A DNA stretch of 64,000 bases from Roseovarius sp. S88 (GCF_037023735.1 NZ_CP146069.1:1219501-1283500); one strand, 5' to 3'; positions 9,303-17,926 are shown, counted from the stretch's first letter. The notes: generated by a model not told the origin, from the sequence alone. Numbers and translations are program-made.

Positions 9303-10220
9303 ATGACGGAAACCCACGATGAAAATTGGGTGGAATGGCCGACGCTGGTCTTGATGCTGGCGTGCTACGTCACCTGGGGCCTGGCGCTCTTCTGGGTCAG
9401 TGCTCTTTGGTTGCCGCTGGGCATGCTGTTGGCGACGCTCTGCGTGGCCTTGCACTCGTCGCTGACCCATGAGCTGATCCATGGGCATCCGTTCCGTTCG
9501 GCATGGGCGAACGAGGTTTTGGGCTTCTTCTGCCTTGGTCTTTTCGTGCCATACCGACGGTTTCAGGACCTGCATCTGGCGCATCACCAGGACGGCAACC
9601 TGACCGATCCCTATGACGATCCGGAATCAAACTACCTTGATCCGGGCGTCTGGTCGCGGCTTCCCCTTGCCATGCGGTGGCTTTTGCGAGTCAACAACAC
9701 CCTGCTGGGCCGCATGATTGTGGGGCCGGCGGTTGGGCAACTGGCATTCCTGCGCGAGGATTTGGCAGCGATAAAGGCAGGCAACACTGCCGTGCGTATG
9801 GCCTGGGTTTTGCAAATACCGTCAGTGGCGCTGGTTCTCGTGATGGTGATCGCCTCGCCCATGCCACTATGGGCGTATCTCATCTGTGCTTACGCAGGGT
9901 ACGGCATCATAAAGATCCGGACGTTTCTGGAGCATCGCGCGCATGACAGAGCCAGTGGTAGAACCGTTGTGGTCGAAGGCGGCGGACTGTTGTCATTTTT
10001 GTTTTTAAACAACAACCTACACGTTGTGCACCACATGCATCCAGGGGTAGCTTGGTACAAGCTTCCAGCGCTGTGGCGCGCGAAGAGAGACCATTACCTG
10101 AGGCGCAACGAGGGCTACTACTATCAGTCCTATGCCGAGATTTTCCGCGCACATTTGCTGCGCGCAAAAGACCCGGTACCGCATCCTCTGCGCACGCAAT
10201 CGGACTGGCCTGCTGAATAA
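9303..10220 (+). CDS. Fatty acid desaturase family membrane protein
   Basis: Di-iron membrane enzyme of the fatty acid desaturase / beta-carotene hydroxylase superfamily, 305 residues with about four to six transmembrane segments. The three histidine clusters are visible: His-Glu-Leu-Ile-His early, His-Leu-Ala-His-His near residue 93, and His-Val-Val-His-His-Met-His near 240. These bind the two irons. The substrate cannot be told from sequence: acyl chains, carotenoids or another lipid are possible. It is followed after 20 bases by a DMT transporter gene and is divergent from an XRE regulator. A second, distinct desaturase is present at 40784. Confidence 0.88.
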   Translation: MTETHDENWVEWPTLVLMLACYVTWGLALFWVSALWLPLGMLLATLCVALHSSLTHELIHGHPFRSAWANEVLGFFCLGLFVPYRRFQDLHLAHHQDGNLTDPYDDPESNYLDPGVWSRLPLAMRWLLRVNNTLLGRMIVGPAVGQLAFLREDLAAIKAGNTAVRMAWVLQIPSVALVLVMVIASPMPLWAYLICAYAGYGIIKIRTFLEHRAHDRASGRTVVVEGGGLLSFLFLNNNLHVVHHMHPGVAWYKLPALWRAKRDHYLRRNEGYYYQSYAEIFRAHLLRAKDPVPHPLRTQSDWPAE

Positions 10221-10240
10221 AACTCGGGCAAGAGGGGCCC

Positions 10241-11146
10241 ATGGTCGAGACCTGGATCCTTCTGTCTATCATGGCGGCGCTGTTCCAAACGCTGCGCTTC
10301 ATGCTGCAAAAGTCGCTCAGCATGGGCACACTCAGCGCATTGGGCGCCACTTTCGCCCGGTTCGCTTATGCGGCACCGTTGGCGGCTTGTGTCGCGTTTG
10401 GCTACGCGATTTGGCTGGGTGAGGAACTACCGCACGTTGGGTGTCTTTTCTGGCTCTACGTCCTAAGCGGTGGTTTGGCGCAGATCCTCGCCACATTGTG
10501 TGTGGTATTGCTTTTCGCCGAACGCAACTTTGCCGTGGGCATCACATTCAAGAAAACCGAAGTCATCCAGACAGCGCTTGTCGGGTTTGTCCTTCTCGGC
10601 GATCAGATCAGCTTGCCCGCTTTTTTCGCCATATTTCTTGGGTTGATCGGGGTGCTGGTGCTGTCGGACATGCCGGAGGGTGCGAGCGGATGGACAAAGC
10701 GGTTCGTCAATCGTGCCGCGGGACTTGGCTTGGTCTCGGGCGCATTTTTTGCAATTTCCGCCGTGACCTATCGCGGTGCTACACTGGAAGTGGCCAGCGA
10801 CGATGCATTCTTGCGCGCCATGCTGTCGGTCGCCGCCGTGACGGCATCACAGACGATTGGAATGACGTTATACCTGCGCCTGAAAGAGCCGGGACAGCTC
10901 TCACGTGTCTGGGCTGCGCGTTCCAAAGCGATTTGGATGGGCATCACAAGCCTTTTGGGTAGCGTGGGCTGGTTCACGGCCTTCACCCTGCAAAATGCGG
11001 CTTACGTGTTTGCTGTGGGGCAGGTCGAAGTGATCTTCTCAATCATGGCATCCGTGCTGTTTTTCAAAGAAAAGATTACATCGCGAGAGGTGCTTGGCAT
11101 GGCGCTCTTGAGCGCCAGTATCATCGCGCTTGTGGCGCTGGGTTAA
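10241..11146 (+). CDS. EamA/DMT-family transporter
   Basis: Inner-membrane transporter of the drug/metabolite superfamily, 301 residues. About ten hydrophobic segments are arranged as two EamA repeats (residues about 1-140 and 155-300). The last segment ends at the stop codon. Substrate unknown. It lies 20 bases downstream of the desaturase and is probably co-transcribed with it. Its 3' end overlaps the convergent Nudix gene by four bases. Confidence 0.85.
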   Translation: MVETWILLSIMAALFQTLRFMLQKSLSMGTLSALGATFARFAYAAPLAACVAFGYAIWLGEELPHVGCLFWLYVLSGGLAQILATLCVVLLFAERNFAVGITFKKTEVIQTALVGFVLLGDQISLPAFFAIFLGLIGVLVLSDMPEGASGWTKRFVNRAAGLGLVSGAFFAISAVTYRGATLEVASDDAFLRAMLSVAAVTASQTIGMTLYLRLKEPGQLSRVWAARSKAIWMGITSLLGSVGWFTAFTLQNAAYVFAVGQVEVIFSIMASVLFFKEKITSREVLGMALLSASIIALVALG

Positions 11147-11856
11147 TCTGTGTTTTTCGGCTCAAAGCCACGCAAGCGCAGGAACAAGCTGGCCTCGTCA
11201 TCATTGCGAAAAAACGGAACGGTTTCGGGCGGCTCGGGATCCCGCACGCGCGCCTCGATTTCGGCCAGCACAACCTCGGTGATGAAGGGTAAATCAAAAC
11301 TGCGCGCCTCAGAGAGCGGCACCCATTGCAGATGGCTCAGTTCTTCGGAAGCGGCGGAGAAGTCATCCAGATCACTGGCAATCGCCGCGGCATCGATCAG
11401 AAAGAACCGTGCATCAAACCGGCGTGGCCGACCCGGCGGAGTGATGGCGCGAAACACAAATTGCAGCGCGTGAGCGGTGGGCACATGTCCGGTTTCCGCG
11501 AACCCGGTCCAATCCGGCGCTGGTGCGATGGGCCAGTCTCCGGGTTCGCCCAGGATAAGCCCGGTTTCTTCCCAAAGCTCACGAATAGTGGCGGCCGCGA
11601 GGGCGTGGCTCAGATCCTGTACACTGTCTTCACGCAGCCGGTCCGAGCAAAGCGCGGGTAGTGGGCGGGCCAGCGGGATATCCGCATCACCCGCGTCCAC
11701 GGCCCCGCCGGGAAAGACAAATTTGTTGGGCATAAAGGCGGCTTTTGCGCCGCGCTGACCCATCAGGACCTGAGGGCGCGACGTGCGATCACGCAGCACG
11801 ATGACCGTGGCGGCATCACGAATTGCCGTCTTGTCGAGGGTTTGGGTGTCGCTCAT
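11143..11856 (-). CDS. Nudix hydrolase, NUDT7/CoA-type
   Basis: Hydrolase of nucleoside diphosphates linked to another moiety, 237 residues. The N-terminal strand is followed by Phe-Pro-Gly-Gly-Ala-Val-Asp-Ala-Gly-Asp and, after an insert of about 35 residues, Arg-Glu-Leu-Trp-Glu-Glu-Thr-Gly-Leu, the second half of the Nudix box. A split box of this kind is typical of the NUDT7/NUDT19-like group, some of which act on CoA esters; the substrate here is inference. The gene begins 25 bases after the DUF983 gene and is probably co-transcribed with it. Confidence 0.85.
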   Translation of the reverse strand: MSDTQTLDKTAIRDAATVIVLRDRTSRPQVLMGQRGAKAAFMPNKFVFPGGAVDAGDADIPLARPLPALCSDRLREDSVQDLSHALAAATIRELWEETGLILGEPGDWPIAPAPDWTGFAETGHVPTAHALQFVFRAITPPGRPRRFDARFFLIDAAAIASDLDDFSAASEELSHLQWVPLSEARSFDLPFITEVVLAEIEARVRDPEPPETVPFFRNDDEASLFLRLRGFEPKNTD

Positions 11857-11881
11857 TTGTGCCCTTCCTACTCGGAAAGGG

Positions 11882-12271
11882 TTAGCCCGGTGCTCCGAAC
11901 CCGTGCATCAGACGGGCCCATTGGAAGCCAACAATCGCCCCTTTCAACCTTGGCAGAAGGTAAAGCGACAATGTCACGCAGCCAATAGAGAATATGGTAA
12001 AAAGCACCAGCGGGTCTGGCCGCCAGGTTGTGAATACCACATGCAACAACGGCGCCATGAGGTGCCCGACAATCAGGATCGTCAGGTAGGCCGGCCCGTC
12101 ATCGGCGCGGTGGTGCGACAAGTCTTCGCGGCAAACCGTGCAGGTATCGCGCACCTTGAGATAGCTTTTCATCAGCGGACCACTGCCGCAATTCGGGCAC
12201 TTGCGCCGAAACCCCCGTCGAACCGCAGGCCAGAGTTCGCGCTCTTCCTGATGTGCCTGTACATCGCTCAT
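11882..12271 (-). CDS. DUF983 membrane protein
   Basis: A 129-residue DUF983 protein. A zinc-ribbon-like Cys-Pro-Asn-Cys-Gly and a second Cys-x-x-Cys (Cys-Thr-Val-Cys) lie in the N-terminal 60 residues, then the conserved Asp-Asp-Gly-Pro-Ala and two transmembrane helices. The ATG at 12271 is chosen over an upstream TTG because GAGG stands six bases before it. In several alphaproteobacteria DUF983 genes sit near respiratory-oxidase assembly genes, but that context is absent. Function unknown. A Nudix gene follows on the same strand. Confidence 0.88.
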   Translation of the reverse strand: MSDVQAHQEERELWPAVRRGFRRKCPNCGSGPLMKSYLKVRDTCTVCREDLSHHRADDGPAYLTILIVGHLMAPLLHVVFTTWRPDPLVLFTIFSIGCVTLSLYLLPRLKGAIVGFQWARLMHGFGAPG

Positions 12272-12506
12272 TGAGAACCTCGTCAAACAATGGCGGGACC
12301 CTTACCGAAGTTCGAACCGAATTGAACCCGGCAAACTGCCACCGCGTCGCGATGTCGCAAACCTCGGGGGGTGATCGGACGTCAGAAAAAAAATTTGCGA
12401 TCCGGCGACGGAATGAGCCGTTTGGCGCGTTGAAGGTCATGTGATCTGTCCGAAAGAGGCCGTCACATCCCTGAGCAAAGGTTTTGCAAATTGGAGAGCA
12501 AAAAAA

Positions 12507-12962
12507 ATGAAAAATTCAGTATTGATCGGCGCATTGGGCGTCTCAATTGTCCTCGGTGGCACGGCGCAAAGCCTGGCGGCTCCAGAGGGGTACGGCCCTC
12601 GACACAGCTTCGAGACGCTGGATGCAGACAAGGATGGTCAGGTGACACAGGCCGAGTTTGATGCCCATCGCGCCGAGCGGTTTGCCAAGGCGGACACCAA
12701 CAGCGACGGGCTTTTGTCACGAGACGAAATTCTCGCCAAGGGACAACAGCGCGCCGAGCGTTTTGCGGATCGCATGTTCAAACGGTTGGACGAAAACCGC
12801 GACGGGGCGATCAGCCTGGCAGAGATGTCCGAAGGACGCGGCAACCGTTTTTTTGATCGCGCCGACAGCGATGGCGATGGTGCGGTGTCCGAGGCTGAAT
12901 TTGATAAGATGAAGGCGCGGATGATCGAACGGCACACGTCGCGCCAAAAGGACCAAGAATAA
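12507..12962 (+). CDS. Secreted EF-hand calcium-binding protein
   Basis: A 151-residue exported protein with a signal peptide (residues 1-24) and four EF-hand loops. The loops start with Asp-Ala-Asp-Lys-Asp-Gly, Asp-Thr-Asn-Ser-Asp-Gly, Asp-Glu-Asn-Arg-Asp-Gly and Asp-Ser-Asp-Gly-Asp-Gly, each with Glu at position 12, so all four should bind Ca2+. The ATG at 12507 follows a GGAGAG ribosome-binding sequence and starts the signal peptide; an open frame further upstream is not used. The gene lies directly before the ECF sigma factor, separated by a strong stem-loop, so it may be a target or partner of that module. Precise role unknown. Confidence 0.88.
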   Translation: MKNSVLIGALGVSIVLGGTAQSLAAPEGYGPRHSFETLDADKDGQVTQAEFDAHRAERFAKADTNSDGLLSRDEILAKGQQRAERFADRMFKRLDENRDGAISLAEMSEGRGNRFFDRADSDGDGAVSEAEFDKMKARMIERHTSRQKDQE

Positions 12963-12969
12963 CACCATT

Positions 12970-13000
12970 GCGCGGCCCGAGCGAAGCGTTCGGGCCGCGC
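12970..13000 (+). terminator. Strong GC stem-loop after EF-hand gene
   Basis: An eleven-base-pair perfect GC-rich stem (GCGCGGCCCGA with TCGGGCCGCGC) and nine-base loop begin seven bases after the EF-hand stop codon. There is no T-run, so it may terminate poorly or instead stabilise the upstream mRNA and attenuate reading into the sigma-factor gene. Confidence 0.6.
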
Positions 13001-13050
13001 AACCGCAATTGATTGACCTCGCAGGACAGGGCGCAGGATACTTGGCCAGA

Positions 13051-13635
13051 ATGACAGACCGCTCTGACCGCATAAAGGAGGCGCCCAATGAGGCGCTTTT
13101 GGTGCTCTTTGCCAATGGCGACCCGCAGGCCGCCGAGACGTTGACCGGTCGACTCGCGCCAAAGATCATGGCGCATGCGTTTCGACTTCTGGGAAGCCGC
13201 GCCGAAGCCGAGGATGTCACCCAGGAGGCCATGTTGCGGTTGTGGCGGCAAGCGCCGAACTGGCGTCAGGGGGAGGCACAGGTCACAACCTGGCTTTACC
13301 GGGTGGTGGCCAATCTTTGTACGGACCGGCTGCGCCGCAGCCATCGCGCCGCGCCGCTGGAGGCTGCGGGTGATCCAGTGGATAGCGGCGCGGGACCGGC
13401 ACAGCGCATGCAAGAGGCGGCACGCGCCAAGGCGCTGCAAATGGCACTGGGGCAACTTCCTGATCGCCAGAGGCAGGCGGTGGTGCTGCGCCACATCGAA
13501 GAGCTGGGTAATGCCCAGATTGCCGAGATCATGGATCTCAGCATAGAGGCCGTTGAAAGCCTGATTGCGCGAGGCAAAAAGGCGCTGAGCGCAAGTTTGA
13601 GGAACCAAAGTGAAGAGCTGGGGTATTCGGAATGA
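13051..13635 (+). CDS. ECF RNA polymerase sigma factor
   Basis: Extracytoplasmic-function sigma factor of 194 residues. Region 2 covers about residues 10-85 (Ala-Glu-Asp-Val-Thr-Gln-Glu-Ala-Met-Leu-Arg-Leu-Trp is the typical region 2.2 core-binding helix). Region 4 covers about 125-180 with the Leu-Pro-Asp-Arg-Gln-Arg-x-Ala-Val turn and a helix-turn-helix. The ATG at 13051 gives the usual ECF length; an in-frame TTG at 13009 would add 14 residues. The stop overlaps the next gene by four bases (ATGA), so sigma factor, putative anti-sigma and sensor are translationally coupled. The stimulus is probably envelope or metal stress, inferred from the third gene. Confidence 0.92.
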   Translation: MTDRSDRIKEAPNEALLVLFANGDPQAAETLTGRLAPKIMAHAFRLLGSRAEAEDVTQEAMLRLWRQAPNWRQGEAQVTTWLYRVVANLCTDRLRRSHRAAPLEAAGDPVDSGAGPAQRMQEAARAKALQMALGQLPDRQRQAVVLRHIEELGNAQIAEIMDLSIEAVESLIARGKKALSASLRNQSEELGYSE

Positions 13636-14021
13636 CACGTAACCAGGACAACAAACACAGTCAGGATGATGCGTTTCTCGAGACGCATTTCGAAGCCGCA
13701 CGCCGGCACGTGCCCGCGCCCGGCGATGATGTGATTCAGCGTATTCTGGAAGATGCCAACGCCCAACAGGCCGCGCCGTGCGGTCCACGGGTTGAGCCAG
13801 TTCAAAAGGCCCCCCATGGGATCAAAGCGCTTTTGGACGCGCTAGGAGGGTGGCCCGCCGCAGCGAGCCTGTCGTGCGCTGCTGCGGTGGGGTTGTGGAT
13901 TGGCGTGGCGCCACCGGACGTGCTGACCTTCGTAGCGCAGGACTATTTTTCGACACAAACGGATGGCGCGCCTGCAGCGGATGCTGATGGCGGATTTGAT
14001 TTTCTTGAGGAGATGTTGTGA
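13632..14021 (+). CDS. Putative anti-sigma factor (small membrane protein)
   Basis: A 129-residue protein without a domain I can name. The first 70 residues are polar and acidic (a possible cytoplasmic sigma-binding region), residues about 71-92 form one transmembrane helix, and a short acidic periplasmic tail follows. This topology and its four-base overlap with the upstream ECF sigma gene suggest an anti-sigma factor. The His-x3-Cys-x2-Cys zinc motif of the ZAS family is absent, so this is context-based inference. It also overlaps the downstream sensor gene by one base. Confidence 0.6.
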   Translation: MTRNQDNKHSQDDAFLETHFEAARRHVPAPGDDVIQRILEDANAQQAAPCGPRVEPVQKAPHGIKALLDALGGWPAAASLSCAAAVGLWIGVAPPDVLTFVAQDYFSTQTDGAPAADADGGFDFLEEML

Positions 14022-14518
14022 TGGTGGGTCAAACAGGTCATTCCCCGAACCCTCAACCGCCTGCACCACGCTCTCCGCGGTGGATGCGCGTGACGCTTGT
14101 GCTGTCGTTGGCGCTGAACCTGTTGGTCGTGGGCGCAATCCTTGGCGCGGCACTATCAGGCGGTGGAAAATGGCGGGGGGGCGGACATAGTGAGCGCTTT
14201 GCCGGGCCTTTGACTCGTGCGTTCAGCGAAGAAGATCAACGGGTTCTCAAACGCCGCATGACCATGGCGTATATTTCCGAACGGGATGGCTGGGGCGCGC
14301 ATCGCGCGGCCATAAAGAACCTTGCCAAGGCATTGCGGCAAACGCCCTACGATGCCGAGGCGACGCGTGTCGAGATGGAAGGCATGCGCGCACTTCTTGG
14401 ACAGCGTTTTGACACAGCACAAAACGTGTTGGCCGATCACATTGCCAAAATGAGCGATGCGGATCGGGCCATCCTGGCAGATAGTCTGGAAGAAGAATTG
14501 CGCCGACGGCGACGCTAG
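14021..14518 (+). CDS. Periplasmic heavy-metal sensor-like protein
   Basis: A 165-residue membrane-anchored periplasmic protein of the CnrR/CpxP-like "periplasmic heavy metal sensor" group. One N-terminal transmembrane helix (about residues 23-46) is followed by a long alpha-helical hairpin rich in Arg, Glu and Met, ending in a run of arginines. In the prototype CnrYXH system the sensor relieves anti-sigma inhibition when metal binds. The gene order sigma, small membrane protein, sensor is compatible with that, but few His or Cys ligands are visible, so misfolding or envelope stress could equally be the signal. ATG 14021 is preferred to GTG 14018 for its spacing from a GGAG sequence. Confidence 0.72.
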   Translation: MVGQTGHSPNPQPPAPRSPRWMRVTLVLSLALNLLVVGAILGAALSGGGKWRGGGHSERFAGPLTRAFSEEDQRVLKRRMTMAYISERDGWGAHRAAIKNLAKALRQTPYDAEATRVEMEGMRALLGQRFDTAQNVLADHIAKMSDADRAILADSLEEELRRRRR

Positions 14519-14522
14519 GGGT

Positions 14523-15953
14523 TCAGGCCGCTGTGCGGGTGCAAAGTGTGACCGTGCCACGCCCATCGGATTTTGAGCCGTAAAGCGCGCGGTCTGCGCG
14601 CCGGAAGAGTGCGTCAGGTGTAAGACAATGGCCATCTGCTCCGTTCAGCAAGGCCACGCCAAGGCTCGTTGTCACTGTGATAGACTGCGACGCCGGGCCG
14701 GAGATAGACCCGATTTGCATGCGCGTGTTGCGCACGGATTGGCAGATACGACGCGCTGTCTGATTGGCCTGAGCGGGTGTGACATTGGGCAGAAGTATCA
14801 TGAACTCCTCGCCGCCGATCCGCGCCACGATGTCTTCCTTGCGCAAGGACCCTGACATGATTTGTGCAACCTGGGATAAAACCGCGTCTCCAGCAGCGTG
14901 ACCATACCGGTCATTGACCAGTTTGAAGTGATCCAGATCAGCAATAATCAGCGCCATTTCACCCTTGTTTTGCAATGTTTCTGTCGCAAGCCGATCAAGT
15001 TGCGACATACCGAACCGGCGATTGTAAAGCCCTGTTAAGGGATCCGTCACCGCCGCCTGCAACCCGGATCTGACACCGGCCAGCAATCGATCGTCTTCCA
15101 TCTTGCGATTGATCTGAAGGTTCAGACGCCAATCAACCTCGCCCATATGAGTGCCGTAATCGATCACATCATGTGCCCCCATATCCAGCGCGGTGGCCGC
15201 AAGGGGAGCTTTGGCATAATCCATGAGCGCAATGATCTTGGCATCACGTGTTTGTGGCGCTGTGCGCAGCTCTGCCAGTGGGGCAAGCCCGTGCTCATCG
15301 CGTGCCCTACCGATTTCAAGCAAGACAGCGTCGGGATGTGTTTGCAGGTCCTTCAATCCACGCCCGCTACGCATGTCGTACCGTTCCAGTTGATGTGTCG
15401 TGGCCGAGGACAGTTCGTTGTAGAACCGGTGCCAGGACACGCCAGCTGATTTCGTATCGCGTGCTGGATGGGTGCGCGGGGTCACCGCGGCAATGCGACC
15501 GGGTCGCAGGAAGGTTGCGCGTGCATCGGCAAACCCGAAAACTTCGGCGGCTTCCGGTTTGATCCACTGATCCGTGTCGCGATGTGCATTGCGCATCAGG
15601 GTGCGCAGCCGAGCCAACAGAACCGTATCCGAGATTGGGGATGTGATCACATCTGCCGCCCCTTCGCGAAAGCGGCGCATGCGGAGTTGCGCATCATCTT
15701 CGGTTGTCAAAGCAACAATGGGTGTTTTTCGACATCCTGGAAGTGCGTGAAGCTGATCGTGAAACGCGCCGAATCCCATATCCGTCAACTCGGATGTGAC
15801 GAGGACCAAATCCGGCATTTCAGTCGCACAGATTGCAAGCGCGTCTTGCGCGGAAGATGCCTGAAACACCGAATAAAACGCAGAAGACAGTTTGACTTTC
15901 AAAACAATCCGATTGGTCGTGATACTATCCACGATCAGGATATCGCCCGACAT
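14523..15953 (-). CDS. PleD-like diguanylate cyclase with degenerate receivers
   Basis: Makes cyclic di-GMP from two GTP; 476 residues in PleD order: receiver 1 (about 1-125), receiver-like adaptor 2 (about 150-290) and GGDEF domain (about 310-470). The cyclase signature is Gly-Gly-Glu-Glu-Phe and an inhibitory-site Arg-x-x-Asp stands five residues before it, so catalysis and product inhibition look intact. In receiver 1 the phosphoacceptor position 53 is Thr instead of Asp, and the conserved Lys before Pro (Thr-Lys-Pro in PleD) is Ser. The domain therefore probably cannot be phosphorylated normally. The start at 15953 matches PleD homologues; a start 17 codons upstream is less likely. It is convergent with the metal-sensor operon. 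Confidence 0.88.
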   Translation of the reverse strand: MSGDILIVDSITTNRIVLKVKLSSAFYSVFQASSAQDALAICATEMPDLVLVTSELTDMGFGAFHDQLHALPGCRKTPIVALTTEDDAQLRMRRFREGAADVITSPISDTVLLARLRTLMRNAHRDTDQWIKPEAAEVFGFADARATFLRPGRIAAVTPRTHPARDTKSAGVSWHRFYNELSSATTHQLERYDMRSGRGLKDLQTHPDAVLLEIGRARDEHGLAPLAELRTAPQTRDAKIIALMDYAKAPLAATALDMGAHDVIDYGTHMGEVDWRLNLQINRKMEDDRLLAGVRSGLQAAVTDPLTGLYNRRFGMSQLDRLATETLQNKGEMALIIADLDHFKLVNDRYGHAAGDAVLSQVAQIMSGSLRKEDIVARIGGEEFMILLPNVTPAQANQTARRICQSVRNTRMQIGSISGPASQSITVTTSLGVALLNGADGHCLTPDALFRRADRALYGSKSDGRGTVTLCTRTAA

Positions 15954-16042
15954 AAGGAAACAGCCTTTCGCACTTGCCTTCAATTTGTGGCATCGACTAT
16001 CCATGGCATTGGTTAAGAAACCCTTTCATGGAGTTAAACCGG

Positions 16043-16327
16043 ATGAATGCAGCGCAAGAGGCCGCTGAAACGCTTGCGCTGCAAGCTTTGGCATGGCTTG
16101 CGGCAAAGCCGGACCTTCTGGACGTGTTCATGGGGGCCACTGGTGTCGGGAGGGATGACCTGCGTGACAGGGCACAAGACTCTGATTTTCTTGTCTCAGT
16201 GCTGGATTTTCTGATGATGGATGATGCGTGGGTTATGGAGTTTTGCACAGCCCACAACCACCCAAACGAAGCCCCGATGCAGGCGCGTGCAGCGCTGCCT
16301 GGTGGGGCGGAAGTGAACTGGACATGA
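16043..16327 (+). CDS. DUF3572 family protein
   Basis: A 94-residue cytoplasmic, helical protein of the alphaproteobacterial DUF3572 family. The Ala-Glu-Thr-Leu-Ala-Leu-Gln-Ala-Leu-Ala-Trp-Leu-Ala start and the Phe-Leu-x-x-Val-Leu-Asp-Phe-Leu helix are typical. The ATG at 16043 has GGAG nine bases upstream; another in-frame ATG lies 15 bases earlier. In many relatives the gene accompanies pleD, as it does here in divergent orientation, suggesting a link to cell-cycle or c-di-GMP regulation, though the function is not known. Confidence 0.85.
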   Translation: MNAAQEAAETLALQALAWLAAKPDLLDVFMGATGVGRDDLRDRAQDSDFLVSVLDFLMMDDAWVMEFCTAHNHPNEAPMQARAALPGGAEVNWT

Positions 16328-16334
16328 ACAAAAC

Positions 16335-17042
16335 ATGGTAAGCAACGTGTCAAGAAAGGTTGATGGTCTGCTCTTTGACAAAGACGGCACGCTTTTCGAT
16401 TTTCACACCACCTGGAGCAGTTGGGCGGGACACATCATCGACAGCCTGTCTGAAGGTGACGCTGCGCTGCGTGTGCGTCTGGCCGACGCCATGCACTACG
16501 ATCTGGACCAAGGGCAGTTCGCGCCCACAAGCCCGATCATCGCAGGTACCAACCGAGAAGCGGCAGAATGCGTGGCGAAGGCCATTACGGATCGCTCGGT
16601 GGAAGAGCTTGAAGACTATCTTATGCGTACCTCATCCACAGCACCACAGGCCGAGACCGTACCGCTTGCACCTTTCCTGACGTCGCTGGCCGAAAACGGT
16701 GTCTCTTTGGGCGTCATGACAAATGACACCGAATATGGTGCACGCGCCCATCTGGGCTCAGCGGGTGTGACGGACCATTTCGATTTCATCGCGGGGTTCG
16801 ATTCCGGCTTTGGAGCCAAACCTTCTCCTGATCCCTGTCTGGCTTTTGCACGCGCGCTGGAGTTGGACCCGGCCCGTGTTGCTATGGTTGGTGACAGCAC
16901 CCATGATCTTCTCGCGGGCCGCGCGGCGGGCATGCAAACCATCGGTGTGCTCACTGGTACGGCTTTGGAAGCTGATCTTGCTCCCTTTGCGGACGTCGTC
17001 TTTCCCGATATCGGCCACATCCCGGCCTGGCTACCTGCATGA
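16335..17042 (+). CDS. HAD hydrolase, phosphoglycolate phosphatase-like
   Basis: A 235-residue haloacid dehalogenase-type phosphatase. Motif I Leu-Phe-Asp-Lys-Asp-Gly-Thr-Leu lies at about residues 13-20 with the nucleophile Asp. Motif II is Met-Thr-Asn-Asp, and motif IV Val-Gly-Asp-Ser-Thr-His-Asp lies near residue 180. An inserted helical cap follows motif I, as in Gph phosphatases that hydrolyse 2-phosphoglycolate or similar small phosphates. The substrate is not proven. It starts seven bases after the DUF3572 gene and overlaps the following DMT transporter by four bases. Confidence 0.87.
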   Translation: MVSNVSRKVDGLLFDKDGTLFDFHTTWSSWAGHIIDSLSEGDAALRVRLADAMHYDLDQGQFAPTSPIIAGTNREAAECVAKAITDRSVEELEDYLMRTSSTAPQAETVPLAPFLTSLAENGVSLGVMTNDTEYGARAHLGSAGVTDHFDFIAGFDSGFGAKPSPDPCLAFARALELDPARVAMVGDSTHDLLAGRAAGMQTIGVLTGTALEADLAPFADVVFPDIGHIPAWLPA

Positions 17043-17926
17043 CCAAAGCACCGCTTTATGGGGTGCTGCTTGCATTCGCGGGTACGGTGATCCTGACGCC
17101 CGATGCACTGCTGATGCGGCTCTCAAACATGAGTGGGTTTCAAATGGCCGGATGGCGCGGGCTCTTTATGGGATCAATGATGGTGCTGGCCTGGGCTATG
17201 ACCAGCCGAAGCCGTGCTGGTGATCTTGCGCGGTTGCGCACGAAACCCGGTGCGCTCATCGTCCTTGCGCAAGTGTTCAACTCCACGCTGTTTTGCCTGG
17301 GCATCGCCACGGCCCCTGCGGCTGTTGTGCTGATGGGTGTCGCGGCGGTGCCTGTCTTTGCCGCCATACTCAGCCGCTATGTGACGCAAGAGACCACGTC
17401 GGCGGCGACTTGGGCTGCCATCGCGGCTGTTATGGCCGGAATTGGCATCGCCGTATTGGGCGGTGGGCATGGCACAGTTGCGCTCGATTGGCGTTTGATC
17501 GCGGGGGCGGGCTTTGGCCTCGGTGTGGCTTTTGCGCTTGCGCTCAACTTCGTCACCCTGCGTGCGCAACCTGATTTGCCGATCCTTCTTGCCATCGGAA
17601 TCGGTGCGTGGATTGCAGGTATCATTGGCTGGGCGATCACAGGCCCAGCGCAAATGATGCAGGGGGCTGTCTGGGCCATGGCTGTAACCGGACTTGTTGT
17701 GTTGCCCGTGTCCTTCTTTATGCTCTCGCTGTCAGCGCGCCATACATTGGCCGCTAATGTCAGTCTGATCATGTTACTTGAAACTGTGCTGGGACCATTC
17801 TGGGTCTGGCTTGGTGTGGGTGAAGTGCCGACACAGGCAATGCTCTTGGGGGGAGCTATCGTGGTGAGCAGCCTTGGGCTGTATCTCTGGCATTTGCGGC
17901 GGCAGGCGTTGCGTGTGATGCCATAG
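17039..17926 (+). CDS. EamA/DMT-family transporter
   Basis: Inner-membrane transporter of 295 residues with about ten hydrophobic segments in two EamA halves. The start ATG overlaps the phosphatase stop codon, so the two are co-translated. The substrate is unknown and the phosphatase neighbour gives no strong hint. The protein ends in a short basic cytoplasmic tail after the last helix. It is not closely similar to the other DMT protein at 10241-11146. Confidence 0.86.
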   Translation: MTKAPLYGVLLAFAGTVILTPDALLMRLSNMSGFQMAGWRGLFMGSMMVLAWAMTSRSRAGDLARLRTKPGALIVLAQVFNSTLFCLGIATAPAAVVLMGVAAVPVFAAILSRYVTQETTSAATWAAIAAVMAGIGIAVLGGGHGTVALDWRLIAGAGFGLGVAFALALNFVTLRAQPDLPILLAIGIGAWIAGIIGWAITGPAQMMQGAVWAMAVTGLVVLPVSFFMLSLSARHTLAANVSLIMLLETVLGPFWVWLGVGEVPTQAMLLGGAIVVSSLGLYLWHLRRQALRVMP

